Assembly (NCBI GenBank): GCA_016717725.1
Contig: JADKFA010000002.1
Coordinates: 1-64,000 of the forward strand
Direction of reading: 5' to 3'
DNA length: 64,000 nucleotides
DNA from: Bacteroidota bacterium
GTDB lineage: Bacteria > Bacteroidota > Bacteroidia > AKYH767-A > OLB10
Both the position numbers and the translations under genes were made by a program. Positions 26,719-36,885 of the stretch are shown piece after piece (positions within the stretch are counted from its first letter, which is position 1; every line of letters starts with the position of its first letter). The notes under the pieces are model-generated. The model was given only the letters and a program-made list of their open reading frames with translations, did no database searches and was not told the origin of the DNA.

Positions 26719-28980
26719 ATGCTAAAATCAAAATCAAAACTACTTTTTATCGGAGTTACTCTATTACATCTCTTATGTATTGATTCTTCATTCGCAATTG
26801 ATATCGATAGACTTGTTGGCTATAATAAACTGAATAGTATTTACTATGCAATTGATTCTTTATTGGATAACTATAAGGAAGATCAAGCGGAACTACTCAT
26901 TGCGCTCTATGAAAAAGAGATTTATAAAGTAGAAAAGGATCCTAAATTGAGATTAGATAGTTTACAATTGTATAAACATAAGGCGCTATATCTAAAATGT
27001 CTTTCAAGAATCGAAATGGCTGTCGAAGCAGGCCCAGAATATGATAGTGCTTCTCTTCAAATTAATAAGGCTTACGAATACGCTAAGCAATCAGGTGATT
27101 ATAAAACAATTTCTGAAATATTATTTGCAAAAGTATCACATTACCAAGTAGAAGATAAAGAGCAGGCTATTCGAATTGCAAAGGAGGCTCTTTTAATTGG
27201 CCAACAATACAAGGATGATACGTTACAAGCAAAAGCATATAAGAGACTTGGTCATTTGTTTCTTTTCGGAAGTTCAAAGTATGTTATGCTTGAGTACATG
27301 TTGAAAGCGATGACACTATTTGAAAAGATCGGGATGTACAAAGAAGCTGGGATTATTTCAGAATTAATAGTATCATTTCCCAATTCACTTACCCACAAAC
27401 AAAAAATTTTGCTTTATAATGGAAGTATTGAACTATATAAAAAAAGTGGTGATAAGGATAAATTGGCTTATTCATGGGAGCACCTTGCTCGTTTTTATTC
27501 TGAAAGCAAGTCAAAAGATACTCTTCAATTGGCAATAAAATTTTGTGATAGCGCAATGTTTATCTGGAGGAACAATGCGGATCATGTGTGTAAAATAAAC
27601 AACCTAGAAATAAAGGCAGCGTGTAATCATAAATTGGGTAGCGAAAGGGAATATCTTGGAAATAGACATGATCAACTTGAATTAGCCATTTCGAAAAAGG
27701 ATTCTACATTCACATTTTCTTTACTATTGTTAATTGCCGGCTATTTTCAAGAAAATATCAATAGCAACTTGAGCGCAAATTGTGATAGTGCTTTATATTA
27801 TTTTCAATTGGCAGAAAGAAATATACCTTTAAAGTGGAATCGTTATCCAGTCAAGTTTATTTCAGGAGTTCTTAGTCATTATTTCGCTTTGAATTTGCAG
27901 ACAAACTCAAGAAAAGAATTTCCATTGAGTAATTTACCTTATCTATACTACATTAGACGAGAAAGCATTTTGTGTAAGCTTAAAGCTCAGCTTCCTATAA
28001 ATAGATTGGAAGTTGAGAAGTTGTTAAACATGTCCGACTCTGTTTTTTCTTGTTTCCTTGAAAGCAAGGTTCCAGACGCTGCGCAAACTAGAGTAATAAA
28101 AGCTAGTGAAGCGGAAATTAGGGAGCAAGATGCGATGATCCAGAAAGAGCGAAAGGATAAGAGCATGTTTATGTACTTCAGTGCTACATTGAGTGCACTG
28201 TTGCTATTATTAGGTTTTGCTATATATAAAGCCATAAAAGCAAATTCATTGCTTAAAAAGTCGCTCGAAGAAAATTCTAAATCCCAATCAGTAATTAGAG
28301 AGCAAGATCGAAGATTTCATGAAGAACAATTTGCTAAACATATTGCTGAGCAGGAAATGAAGTTGCTAAGGGCTCAAATGAATCCGCATTTTATTTTTAA
28401 CGCATTAAACTCAATTCATAATTGTATTCTTAATAAAGATACAGTAACAGCTTCAAAAAATTTAACTAAATTTTCTCGTTTAATTCGTAAGATTTTGGAC
28501 AATTCAAGAAATTCATTATGCACGCTTAACGAGGAGTTGGAAACACTTACACTTTATGTTGATCTTGAGAAAACAAGAGTTGAACGTGAATTTTCATTTA
28601 ATGTAAATATAGACTTGCAAATTAACCCCGAAGAAGTTTATTTGCCACCACTTATTATTCAACCATTTGTTGAAAACAGTATTTGGCATGGGTTGATGAC
28701 TAGTAATAGAGATGGCATTATAACCCTTGATATTGTATCCTCTGAAAATTATCTTACAATCAGCGTTGAGGATAACGGTGTGGGACGAGATTTAACCAGA
28801 GTTGACAACAAACACAGTGGGCATGAATCAGTGGGTGTAGTTTTAACTACAGATCGATTGCGATACTTCAATGAAGGGATTAATGTGGATACACCTTTAA
28901 AAATAATTGATTTATTTGACAATTATGGACAGCCGATGGGTACTCGTGTCGAAATTATTTTAAGGAAACACATTCGATGA
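26719..28980 (+). CDS. TPR sensor histidine kinase, LytS/YehU type (first copy)
   Basis: This is a 753-residue sensor kinase. A signal-like N-terminus is followed by about 460 residues of TPR-like helices (for example DTLQAKAYKRLGHLFLFG), predicted periplasmic. One TM helix (about 490-510, FSATLSALLLLLGFAIY) and a coiled coil come next. The kinase has the His_kinase (PF06580) box LRAQMNPHFIFNALNSIHN (phospho-acceptor His in NPHF), the N-box PPLIIQPFVENSIWHG and the G-box DNGVGRD. These kinases act on LytTR regulators. The paralogue 104 bp downstream and the LytTR regulator at 31557 make a three-gene signalling unit. What the TPR sensor senses is unknown. Confidence 0.9.
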   Translation: MLKSKSKLLFIGVTLLHLLCIDSSFAIDIDRLVGYNKLNSIYYAIDSLLDNYKEDQAELLIALYEKEIYKVEKDPKLRLDSLQLYKHKALYLKCLSRIEMAVEAGPEYDSASLQINKAYEYAKQSGDYKTISEILFAKVSHYQVEDKEQAIRIAKEALLIGQQYKDDTLQAKAYKRLGHLFLFGSSKYVMLEYMLKAMTLFEKIGMYKEAGIISELIVSFPNSLTHKQKILLYNGSIELYKKSGDKDKLAYSWEHLARFYSESKSKDTLQLAIKFCDSAMFIWRNNADHVCKINNLEIKAACNHKLGSEREYLGNRHDQLELAISKKDSTFTFSLLLLIAGYFQENINSNLSANCDSALYYFQLAERNIPLKWNRYPVKFISGVLSHYFALNLQTNSRKEFPLSNLPYLYYIRRESILCKLKAQLPINRLEVEKLLNMSDSVFSCFLESKVPDAAQTRVIKASEAEIREQDAMIQKERKDKSMFMYFSATLSALLLLLGFAIYKAIKANSLLKKSLEENSKSQSVIREQDRRFHEEQFAKHIAEQEMKLLRAQMNPHFIFNALNSIHNCILNKDTVTASKNLTKFSRLIRKILDNSRNSLCTLNEELETLTLYVDLEKTRVEREFSFNVNIDLQINPEEVYLPPLIIQPFVENSIWHGLMTSNRDGIITLDIVSSENYLTISVEDNGVGRDLTRVDNKHSGHESVGVVLTTDRLRYFNEGINVDTPLKIIDLFDNYGQPMGTRVEIILRKHIR

Positions 28981-29084
28981 ACTAATGGGTTGTTGATTTA
29001 ACAAGAAGAAATTATTGAAGTAATATAGTATACTAAATTATTGAGAATATAGACATTTCAGTTCTAAAAATATCGAATTCAACT

Positions 29085-31421
29085 ATGAAATATTCCTTAA
29101 AAACAATAGTACCTGCAACCTTACTAGTTTTCTTCTGTTATTTAAAGACCGAAGCTGGTGTATCCTTAAATGATTCTAATCAAATCCGATTGTTTCGAAT
29201 TTATATTGAATCAGATAGTGGGTATAAAAATATTAATAATCTAAGTTCACAATGCAATTACGATAGTGCTTATAAATTGCTAATTGAGTTTAAAGAAACT
29301 ATTGGTATTTCCCAAAACAACAAGGGCAAGTCAATTAATTCTGAAAAGCTAGCATCGGCAAATCTACTTTATAACCTTTCTTTAACTCGTTATCTTGCCT
29401 GGAAGTATGTAAATAGAAATGGGTCAAATAATATTACTGATTGGAAATATGAAAAATTGGATAGTGCTGTTAACCTTGCACAACATGCCTGCAAAGACTA
29501 TTTAAACCAGGGTTATACCGCATTGGAACCAGAATACTATATTACGTTGGGTGTAATACATGAAAGTCACAATCCGCAAGCTGCATACAGCAATTATTTG
29601 AATGCGCTTAAGACAGCACTAAAGATAAAGAATGAGCTATTTGAGGCTAGAGCTCACGACTACATTGGACATCTGAATTATTTTGGTACAAGTAAACATA
29701 CAGCAGCTTACCATCTTAAAAAAAGTTTTGTATTATACAAAAAGTATAATGATCTGCAAAAAATTTGGCTAATTGGACAACGACTAGGTCGCTTAAAAAA
29801 TGATTTACCACCTCAAGATCGCCTAGGATATTATTTAGATTGTATTGAAGCAGGAAAGAAATCTAGTACTATAGAAAAATCATATTTTGTTTATGAGAAT
29901 ATTGCAAAATTACTTGTTGATGAAATAATCCCAGCTGATTACAACAAAGCCATACTATATCAAGATACGGCTATAGCAATATGCATTGAAATGAAGGAGG
30001 ATAAAATGGTATATCCGTTATTAAGTCAAAAGGCTATATTTCTGGATAAAGCCAATCGCCGAGCCGAGCAGTATAATATCCTTTTAGAAATTTATTTTCA
30101 TGGGAAATCAATGAATGATAGCGGTTATATATCAAAATCTGCTCTTTTACTTGCGGAGCATTTCAAAAACGCGAAGCTAGCATCTAGCAGTAATTTGGAT
30201 AGTGCCATAAAATACTTTCTTATTTCTGACAAATATTGTCCTTATTATTCAGTTATGACAAATTATGATGACGGATTTTTACTCAGTGGTTTACCTTTGG
30301 AGTATTTAGATGAATTGATGCAGATTGATAGTTTAGCTCCGTTAAAATACTTTCAAGCAAAACATAAAAAGTATGTATATAAACAATTAGGTGAGCAATT
30401 TTATTTAAAAAATAATGTTTCTGAAATGCAGAAGTATTATTCTCAAGCCATAAGTTTATCGGATTCTTTATACAATGTTTTGCATTCAATAAAAGTGTTT
30501 AATCGTGATGGATTAAAAGTGGAAAAATTAAGTAATGAAATAGAAGTGCAAGATAATTTGATCGATTTTGAGCGTGATGATAAAAATAAATTAATTCTGA
30601 TAAGCATAGTGCTAGGAACTCTCGTGATTTTGATTGTTATCAGTTTTCTTATTAACGTACGTTCTGCACGCAGACTTAGAAACGCACTGATTGCCGTAAA
30701 TGAAGCACAAGCTTTAGTAATTGAAAAGGAAAGACAAAAGCATGAAGAGCAAATTCAAAGGATATCTCTTGAAAATGAAATTCAGATTCTTCGCCTTCAA
30801 ATTAATCCGCATTTTATTTTTAATTCGTTAAATTGTATTCACAATTGTATTCTACAAAAGGACACAGAAACTGCAGCTAGAAGTTTGACCAGATTTTCTA
30901 GACTAGTTCGAAATGTACTTCAAAATTCACGTCAATCATCTATTTCACTCCACTTGGAACTGCAAACACTTTTACTATATGTTGAACTTGAAAAAATGAG
31001 ATTTAATTCAGAATTCCAGTATGAGGTTTATGTTGATCCAGCAATTGATCAAAATCAATTATTACTTCCTCCTTTGATTATTCAGCCTTTTGTAGAAAAT
31101 AGTTTATGGCATGGAATTATGACAATCGAAGAAAAAGGGAAAGTTTCAATTTCGATAAATCAAATAGAGAATATTCTAATCATTAAAATAGAAGACAATG
31201 GGGTTGGACGCGTCGCAAGCAAAAAACATAAAAGGGAATCAACAGATTCATCATTAGGAGTATCACTTACAGAAGAACGCATTCGAATTTTTAATGGACC
31301 TGATTTTAGTTTGAAACCTGTTGAAATTACCGATTTATATAATGAAGAATTAACATCTGCTGGGACAATGGTTGTTTTAAATATCAGTATTCAGAATAGA
31401 GGTAATGAAGATATAGCTTAA
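29085..31421 (+). CDS. TPR sensor histidine kinase, LytS/YehU type (second copy)
   Basis: This 778-residue paralogue of the previous gene has the same order of parts. It has a signal-like start (ATLLVFFCYLKTEAG), TPR-like sensor helices (about 40-480), a TM helix (about 508-528, ISIVLGTLVILIVISFLI) and a coiled coil rich in Glu/Lys. The His_kinase box is LRLQINPHFIFNSLNCIHN, the N-box PPLIIQPFVENSLWHG and the G-box EDNGVGRVASKK. Both phospho-acceptor and ATP-binding motifs are intact, so both copies look active. Sensor halves are much more diverged than the kinase halves, suggesting two different signals feeding one output or heterodimers. The regulator gene follows after 135 bp. Confidence 0.9.
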   Translation: MKYSLKTIVPATLLVFFCYLKTEAGVSLNDSNQIRLFRIYIESDSGYKNINNLSSQCNYDSAYKLLIEFKETIGISQNNKGKSINSEKLASANLLYNLSLTRYLAWKYVNRNGSNNITDWKYEKLDSAVNLAQHACKDYLNQGYTALEPEYYITLGVIHESHNPQAAYSNYLNALKTALKIKNELFEARAHDYIGHLNYFGTSKHTAAYHLKKSFVLYKKYNDLQKIWLIGQRLGRLKNDLPPQDRLGYYLDCIEAGKKSSTIEKSYFVYENIAKLLVDEIIPADYNKAILYQDTAIAICIEMKEDKMVYPLLSQKAIFLDKANRRAEQYNILLEIYFHGKSMNDSGYISKSALLLAEHFKNAKLASSSNLDSAIKYFLISDKYCPYYSVMTNYDDGFLLSGLPLEYLDELMQIDSLAPLKYFQAKHKKYVYKQLGEQFYLKNNVSEMQKYYSQAISLSDSLYNVLHSIKVFNRDGLKVEKLSNEIEVQDNLIDFERDDKNKLILISIVLGTLVILIVISFLINVRSARRLRNALIAVNEAQALVIEKERQKHEEQIQRISLENEIQILRLQINPHFIFNSLNCIHNCILQKDTETAARSLTRFSRLVRNVLQNSRQSSISLHLELQTLLLYVELEKMRFNSEFQYEVYVDPAIDQNQLLLPPLIIQPFVENSLWHGIMTIEEKGKVSISINQIENILIIKIEDNGVGRVASKKHKRESTDSSLGVSLTEERIRIFNGPDFSLKPVEITDLYNEELTSAGTMVVLNISIQNRGNEDIA

Positions 31422-31556
31422 AATACTTTTTTAGAATTCTTTGTTAATTCTAATTATTAATTGATCTTCAAAAGCATTGAAATAATAATTTATATATATT
31501 TAGGGCTGTAGAATAAAGTGGGATTTAGAAAATCAAGTTGATAATCATTATTTAGT

Positions 31557-32324
31557 ATGGATAAAATAACTACAATAATCGTTGATGATGAATTAAGTGG
31601 ACGTCAAACATTAGAGAAATATTTATGCAGTTATTCAGAATCTTTCGATGTCGTAGGTATAGCGAAATCAGCCGCTGAAGGTCTTAAACTCATTCAGGAG
31701 TTTAAGCCGGCTCTGGTAGTATCTGATATAGAAATGCCTTTAAAATCTGGCTTAGAGATGATTCGGGAAGCATTAGAAACGCATACTTTCAAAATCGTTT
31801 TAACAACTGCCTACGAAAAATATGCTATAAAAGCCATCAATCAATTTGACGTGATCGGTTATCTACTAAAACCAATTGATTTGGATGAGTTCTATTCTGT
31901 TGAGAAAAGAATATTAGATAAATTTTCCAAACCGATGGAAACGACATTGCAAACTCCAATTCCAATAAGAAATTTCCCTCAAAAATTTTTTCTTCCCAAA
32001 GTAGGAGGAAAGGAGGCTGTTGATCCATCAGAGATATTGTATTGTAAAGCCTCAGGGCCTTATACGGAAATACATATGATTTCTGGCGTGGTTAAAACCA
32101 TTTCAAAGCCACTAAAGGCCACTGAAGTTTTATTAACTCCATCGCTAGGTTTTTTTAGGGTGCACGACAGCTATCTCGTAAATAGCAATCACATTAGTGA
32201 ATTACGTAATGAAGGAGAGACTAGTGTAGTTGTTTTGAATAAAGTGACGGAAATTGATGTCTCGAGGAGGAAAAAAAGCGAGTTTCTCGAATTCCTTGAA
32301 ACTAGAGGTTTGTTTTTTCGATGA
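31557..32324 (+). CDS. LytTR-family response regulator
   Basis: This is a 255-residue cytosolic response regulator. The receiver domain (about 1-125) has the acidic pair IIVDDE (D10/D11), phospho-acceptor D57 in VVSDIEMP, the conserved Thr of VLTTAYEKYA and the Lys of YLLKPID. The LytTR DNA-binding domain (about 150-255) shows DPSEILYCKASGPYTEIHM, FFRVHDSYLVNSNHISELR and a terminal VSRRKKSEFLEFL. It is the obvious partner of the two TPR kinases upstream. Targets are not known; the secreted-protein gene starting 186 bp downstream is a candidate. Confidence 0.93.
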   Translation: MDKITTIIVDDELSGRQTLEKYLCSYSESFDVVGIAKSAAEGLKLIQEFKPALVVSDIEMPLKSGLEMIREALETHTFKIVLTTAYEKYAIKAINQFDVIGYLLKPIDLDEFYSVEKRILDKFSKPMETTLQTPIPIRNFPQKFFLPKVGGKEAVDPSEILYCKASGPYTEIHMISGVVKTISKPLKATEVLLTPSLGFFRVHDSYLVNSNHISELRNEGETSVVVLNKVTEIDVSRRKKSEFLEFLETRGLFFR

Positions 32325-32422
32325 TATTCTTGAGCTTAGGTACAAAAAACTAAAGATATGACCATATAATAAATGGTTACTGCCATATAGAATGTCAATG
32401 TAGTATATGTCGAAGCTTATTT

Positions 32423-32430
32423 TACATTTG
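32423..32430 (+). promoter_or_regulatory. Putative Bacteroidota -7 box for the 32510 gene
   Basis: TACATTTG matches TAnnTTTG, about 80 bp upstream of the start of the secreted protein gene. No clear -33 TTTG at the usual spacing. Confidence 0.4.
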
Positions 32431-32509
32431 TATTATAGAAATCTGTATTTAACAAAGTCAAACTACCAAACCTAATTAGTAACATCACTTAACCTAATCT
32501 AATTTACCT

Positions 32510-33652
32510 ATGAAAACCAAATTCACCTTCTGCCTTCTGATAGTTTTAAACCTATTCTTCGTGGATCAGTCTCCTGCACAATGCCTGGCCGGCGAAATGA
32601 CGGGATTGTCAGTATCAAAAGATAATAATTGTGAGTCAGTAGAGTTTTGGAACTACAACCAAGTAAACATTACTGTCATCCGTAATTTTCAAAAGCAAGG
32701 TAAATTCAAATTTAAGCTCCGCAAAACTGGATCAGCTAGTTGGATTAATCCGCCAATCAATTTTTATATAGATACTATTAATGGAGTTTTACATACAAAC
32801 GAGTTTCACTATGTGGATAACGGAGAGTTCCGTTGCATATTCTATGAAGCGGGCACGGGATGCAAGGATACTTTATACACTACAATAACTGTAAACAAGG
32901 CTCCAAAGCCGGGTACAAGCTTTGCTTACACCTGTTATGGCGGTTTATTTAAATTTAGCGATGCGAGAAACCCGTCTGGGGTTGGCAATACATATGAGGT
33001 GGATAACGGTGGCATTTGGGTTCCTACTGCTAATACTATTCCAGTAACTTGTAATAATTGCGTTTGGATTGTTCCAGTGGGAGGCCCTGCAGTAAAAATC
33101 ACCAATTCATTAGGCTGTTCAGCAACTACATATTGGGTGGGATCAATTTTTAATGATTTTCCTCCGACTTACTCAATTTCCGCTTCTCAGAACCCAATCG
33201 GCTCTGGCCAAAGCACTTTACTTACTGCAAGTAGTAATTATGCAGTAAGCAACTATAAATGGTATAAAACTGGCAGTTCAACGGTGTTAGGTACAGACAG
33301 TGTCTTTTCCGTTTCTTACCCCGACACAGGTAAATATAAAGTGCGTATTCGAAACACAAATGCGGCAGGGGCATGTGTAGTAAATAAATTTATTACTATT
33401 TATGGTCCTTCTGGCGCACGCATGGATGATATGACTTACAATGATGAATTGATGGCTTACCCAAATCCTGTAAATGGACTTTTACATATTTCTGGACATG
33501 ATGGAAAAGTGGAAATTTTAGATATTCATGGTAGATATGTATTCTCACAATCAAATAATGAACCTGTTTTCACTATGGATATTAGTAATTTATCTTCAGG
33601 ACTTTATTTAATAAAATCAGGTGATAAGGTGATGAAATTGATGAAAGAGTAG
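32510..33652 (+). CDS. Secreted protein with T9SS sorting domain
   Basis: This is a 380-residue secreted protein. The signal peptide (MKTKFTFCLLIVLNLFFVDQ) ends near SPAQC. The middle is beta-rich and Cys-containing (CYGGLFKFSDARNPSG, PVTCNNCVWIVPVGG) and contains an Ig/PKD-like segment (ISASQNPIGSGQSTLL, SVSYPDTGKYKVRIRN, about 225-300). A type A T9SS sorting domain ends it (MAYPNPVNGLLHISG, TMDISNLSSGLYLIKSGDK, about 315-380). The fold of the first 200 residues is not recognised. It lies just downstream of the LytTR regulator and in the same direction, so it could be a target, but only position suggests this. Confidence 0.75.
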   Translation: MKTKFTFCLLIVLNLFFVDQSPAQCLAGEMTGLSVSKDNNCESVEFWNYNQVNITVIRNFQKQGKFKFKLRKTGSASWINPPINFYIDTINGVLHTNEFHYVDNGEFRCIFYEAGTGCKDTLYTTITVNKAPKPGTSFAYTCYGGLFKFSDARNPSGVGNTYEVDNGGIWVPTANTIPVTCNNCVWIVPVGGPAVKITNSLGCSATTYWVGSIFNDFPPTYSISASQNPIGSGQSTLLTASSNYAVSNYKWYKTGSSTVLGTDSVFSVSYPDTGKYKVRIRNTNAAGACVVNKFITIYGPSGARMDDMTYNDELMAYPNPVNGLLHISGHDGKVEILDIHGRYVFSQSNNEPVFTMDISNLSSGLYLIKSGDKVMKLMKE

Positions 33653-33754
33653 TGTAATCCATCTTTTTAAACTTAAAACCCAACTAACAAAAAACTTTTT
33701 GATAATAATTAAAAGAATTCAATGAGAACCTATAAAAAATTTAGAAGCCCGATT

Positions 33755-35557
33755 ATGAAATCTACATACCTGATTTTACTTTTTATTATTTTTTTGACTA
33801 CGCTGGTAGGAGGTCAAAATCTAGCAGTAAACAGTCAATTAATGTTTAACGGCATTGATGATTTAAATGATAGTCCAGTTGATATTGTTTCTACTTCTGA
33901 TTGTGGAACCTTAATACTAATGAACATTGAATCTTTTTTAACTAGCAGTGATATTGTTTTAAAAAAATTCGATGGATTTAACAATTTAGTTTGGACATAT
34001 ACTTTTCCCAACAACGGAATTGACATATCATATAAATTAATCTTGGATAATTCTCAGAATATATTTATTGCAGCTAATACCGATAGCTTTAATACGGGTG
34101 GTCAAGATTTAATTGTTATTTCTCTTAATCAAAATGGAATAGTTCGTTGGATTTACAATGAAAATATAAATACAAATTTAGACGATGTTCCTTTGGATAT
34201 TTTTGTAACAAGTAACAATACAGTATTTGTATGCGGGAATTATGGTTCACAAAGTGGTTTTGTAAGATCACTAAGTAATATTAATGGCGTGTTAATAAAT
34301 ACCTATAATGAATTTAATACTTTATCAGGCTGGAGCTCAACCATGTTAAAAATTCTTGAAACTTCTAATAATGTGGTCATAATTCTTAATGGAGCAGTTC
34401 TTAGCGGAATTGGAAGAACTAATATACTCTACTTTAACTCCATTACAGGCACAAATAATGGATTCTCTAATTGGAGCAATTGTTGGAATTGTGGAGAATC
34501 ATATCCAATAGATTTTTGCAAATCAGTGAGTGGAGATATTTTTATTGTAGGAGAGAGGATTAGAAATGGAGATACATGTTTAAATGTACAAACATCACAA
34601 AATTTTAATTCTGATTTTTATACAATACCATTTAGTTCATTAAGCGCTAGCAAGGGATTAGAAATATTATTTAATCATAATGGAGATTTAATAGTATTTG
34701 GAGAATTCGATAGCGATACAATCAGTACAGTTATTGATAAAACAATTAGAATTCTCAGGTTTAATTCAAGTGGACTTTTGTTGAACAATGCATCAATTGG
34801 AGCCTTAGATGGGATTAATCAACATTTTGTTACGGCACGCAAGTCGACCACGTCCGTTGGTAGTATTTCAATTTTGTATGAAAATAAAATTAATTCAACC
34901 ATTAACAATAGGATTTTATTTAAATTAAATTCCACATTTAATCCGCTTTCATCTATCCAATTCAATCAAAATGGGATGGGATTAAATTTGGGGGAACAAT
35001 TAGCCATTGATACTTACGATAATATTTTATGCCTAGGTATGTTTGAAAAACCTAACAACACTACTGATGTTGATTTCTTTAAATTAACATCATATAATTT
35101 TAGTAATTCATTAAACAACACTGGAATAAATCAATTAACTTGTTCATACAATAATTCCCCAGTGTATTATTGGTTTTTAAATAACTCCCCGTTTGATACT
35201 AGTACTACCAATTATCTTTCAATTAATCAAAGTGGAAACTATTCATGTGTTTTTTTAAGGAATTGCATTTTAGATACAGTTTATTTTAACAACGCCATCT
35301 TAGGCATTACCTCTATTTTAAATGAAAATGAAATAATTCTATCTCCTAATCCTTTCATTGAAAATTTTGGGATTAAAAGTAATAGGAAAATCAGTCAAAT
35401 AATCATTTATAATATATATGGTCAGAAAGTCGAAGAGTTCCTAGGTGTTAATCAAACTCAATTCGAAGTAAATCTTATTAATCATCCTGCTGGAGTATAT
35501 TTAATGCAAATTGTTGAGGAAAACAAAACTATCGTCAAAAAAATAATTAAAGAATAA
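33755..35557 (+). CDS. Secreted repeat protein with T9SS sorting domain
   Basis: This secreted protein has about 600 residues. The best start is MKSTYLILLFIIFLTTLVGG at 33755, giving a signal peptide; the frame extends 11 codons further upstream. The body carries repeated strands such as KKFDGFNNLVWTYTF, LIVISLNQNGIVRWIYNE, LRFNSSGLLLNNASI and DTYDNILCLGMF, as in SBBP/beta-propeller proteins of this phylum (about 30-450). An Ig-like segment (YYWFLNNSPF, SGNYSCVFLRNC) precedes a T9SS sorting domain (ILSPNPFIENFGIKSNRKIS, NHPAGVYLMQIVEENK). It is Asn- and Ile-rich with very low GC. It follows the previous T9SS gene on the same strand, probably as cargo of related function. Confidence 0.75.
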   Translation: MKSTYLILLFIIFLTTLVGGQNLAVNSQLMFNGIDDLNDSPVDIVSTSDCGTLILMNIESFLTSSDIVLKKFDGFNNLVWTYTFPNNGIDISYKLILDNSQNIFIAANTDSFNTGGQDLIVISLNQNGIVRWIYNENINTNLDDVPLDIFVTSNNTVFVCGNYGSQSGFVRSLSNINGVLINTYNEFNTLSGWSSTMLKILETSNNVVIILNGAVLSGIGRTNILYFNSITGTNNGFSNWSNCWNCGESYPIDFCKSVSGDIFIVGERIRNGDTCLNVQTSQNFNSDFYTIPFSSLSASKGLEILFNHNGDLIVFGEFDSDTISTVIDKTIRILRFNSSGLLLNNASIGALDGINQHFVTARKSTTSVGSISILYENKINSTINNRILFKLNSTFNPLSSIQFNQNGMGLNLGEQLAIDTYDNILCLGMFEKPNNTTDVDFFKLTSYNFSNSLNNTGINQLTCSYNNSPVYYWFLNNSPFDTSTTNYLSINQSGNYSCVFLRNCILDTVYFNNAILGITSILNENEIILSPNPFIENFGIKSNRKISQIIIYNIYGQKVEEFLGVNQTQFEVNLINHPAGVYLMQIVEENKTIVKKIIKE

Positions 35558-35843
35558 TTCGTTTAAGACAAACCCAATAATTAATTAAAACAACATAATT
35601 TATTTGTTCCCGAGGAATTAATGCTAAAAAGAAACAGGAATTCATTTGTAAGAAGAACAAATTGGGTTATGCATTAATCCAATATTTAAAAACTACTTTA
35701 TTCCTTTCTATAATATTAGTCATACTGAAGCTCTCATCAAACACTGAACGGTGGTGCACTAAATTAACTTTAACGAACTGAAATTAAAATATACAGGTTA
35801 CCTAAAACCGAATAGAGTAGGCAACTATTTAAACTAAATTATT

Positions 35844-36539
35844 ATGAAACTAAATTCAATCTTGTTGCAAGCGTCAGCGAACCATACGCCCCAGCTTATT
35901 TTTTGTTTTATCCTATGCGTGATAGTTCTCATTGCTGTTTTTTATTTTAATAAGAACAAAAAATCTAGTAGTAGTATCACTTCACAACCTCGATTGGAAG
36001 AAAAAAAAATTGATGAGCCTCTTGTTATTAATACTTCCAACTTAGCATCAGAAAGTAATCTAAAAATGTTTTCACCAGCAACATTTGGAATTGTGATTAT
36101 TTGCTTCTTCTTTTCATTTTTTGATTTAAAATGTAACAATCAAGTTGTTTATTCAGTCAAGGGAATTGATTTAGTAACTGGAGTAAACGATCCAGGTAAA
36201 AGCAACATTTTCGGAGGAGAAACTAATCGCACCGAAAACCCAAAAGGACAAAAAAGCATTTGGGCTATAATCGCTATAACATGTGCGCTATTAGGTATTT
36301 TAGCGTATGCTACAAAATATAAAGACAACCATAGATTAATTTGTGGATTTGCAGGGGGAGGTTTCTGTTCAATGATTCTTTTGGGATTAACAAGCTATTT
36401 TATTCTTGAAGATAATTTAAAAGGGAGAGCAGATTGGAGTTTTGGTATTGCTTTTTTTGTAGCATTAGTTGGGTTTTTTATTGCGGTTGCTATTCACGAT
36501 GAATTATTAAAATATGAGAAAAAGCGACAACAAGATTAA
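35844..36539 (+). CDS. Hypothetical multi-pass membrane protein
   Basis: This is a 231-residue protein I do not recognise. A first TM helix (about 15-34, LIFCFILCVIVLIAVFYF) is followed by a charged Ser/Lys stretch. Further hydrophobic segments are at about 78-97 (FGIVIICFFFSFFDLKC), 141-157 (IWAIIAITCALLGILAYA), 170-192 and 203-222 (WSFGIAFFVALVGFFIAVAI). The loop after the second helix contains YSVKGIDLVTGVNDPGKSN, which could face the periplasm. The C-terminus is charged. It is the first of two orphan genes, each followed by a homologous ~125-bp imperfect palindrome, which gives the region a gene-cassette look. Confidence 0.7.
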   Translation: MKLNSILLQASANHTPQLIFCFILCVIVLIAVFYFNKNKKSSSSITSQPRLEEKKIDEPLVINTSNLASESNLKMFSPATFGIVIICFFFSFFDLKCNNQVVYSVKGIDLVTGVNDPGKSNIFGGETNRTENPKGQKSIWAIIAITCALLGILAYATKYKDNHRLICGFAGGGFCSMILLGLTSYFILEDNLKGRADWSFGIAFFVALVGFFIAVAIHDELLKYEKKRQQD

Positions 36540-36574
36540 AATACGAATATCATCATCTACAAACTTCGTGCGGA

Positions 36575-36698
36575 CTTCAAACTGATGTGCTTCGTATCAA
36601 TAACTTGGCTGCGTATAACATATAGATTAAATGGAATTTTTAAAATTTGGGGCTTTGAGTGGTTAACGCACATTTATACTTCTATCAAACAGTTGAAG
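36575..36698. repeat. 124-bp imperfect palindromic element, copy 1
   Basis: It begins CTTCAAACTG and ends CAGTTGAAG, so the ends are inverted copies. ATAACATA lies 40 bp from the left end and GTTAACGC near the right. A homologue with the same ends, length and ATAACATA offset is at 37512-37642. It lies 35 bp after the 35844 gene. The 346-bp gap to the next gene holds no other feature. Confidence 0.65.
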
Positions 36699-36885
36699 GT
36701 AAACAAACAATTGTGCATCTAATTCCCCTTTTTAAAAACTTCTTTAATCCCTTCTTCGTTATGGGCCATTCTTAAGAATCATCAAACTCTAGCTTATGAC
36801 CTTTATGATCTCAATTATTTCCAGCTGAATATCAAGTATGACTTTCAAACAAATTCATAAGTAATTTAACTTAAAACAAACTGCA

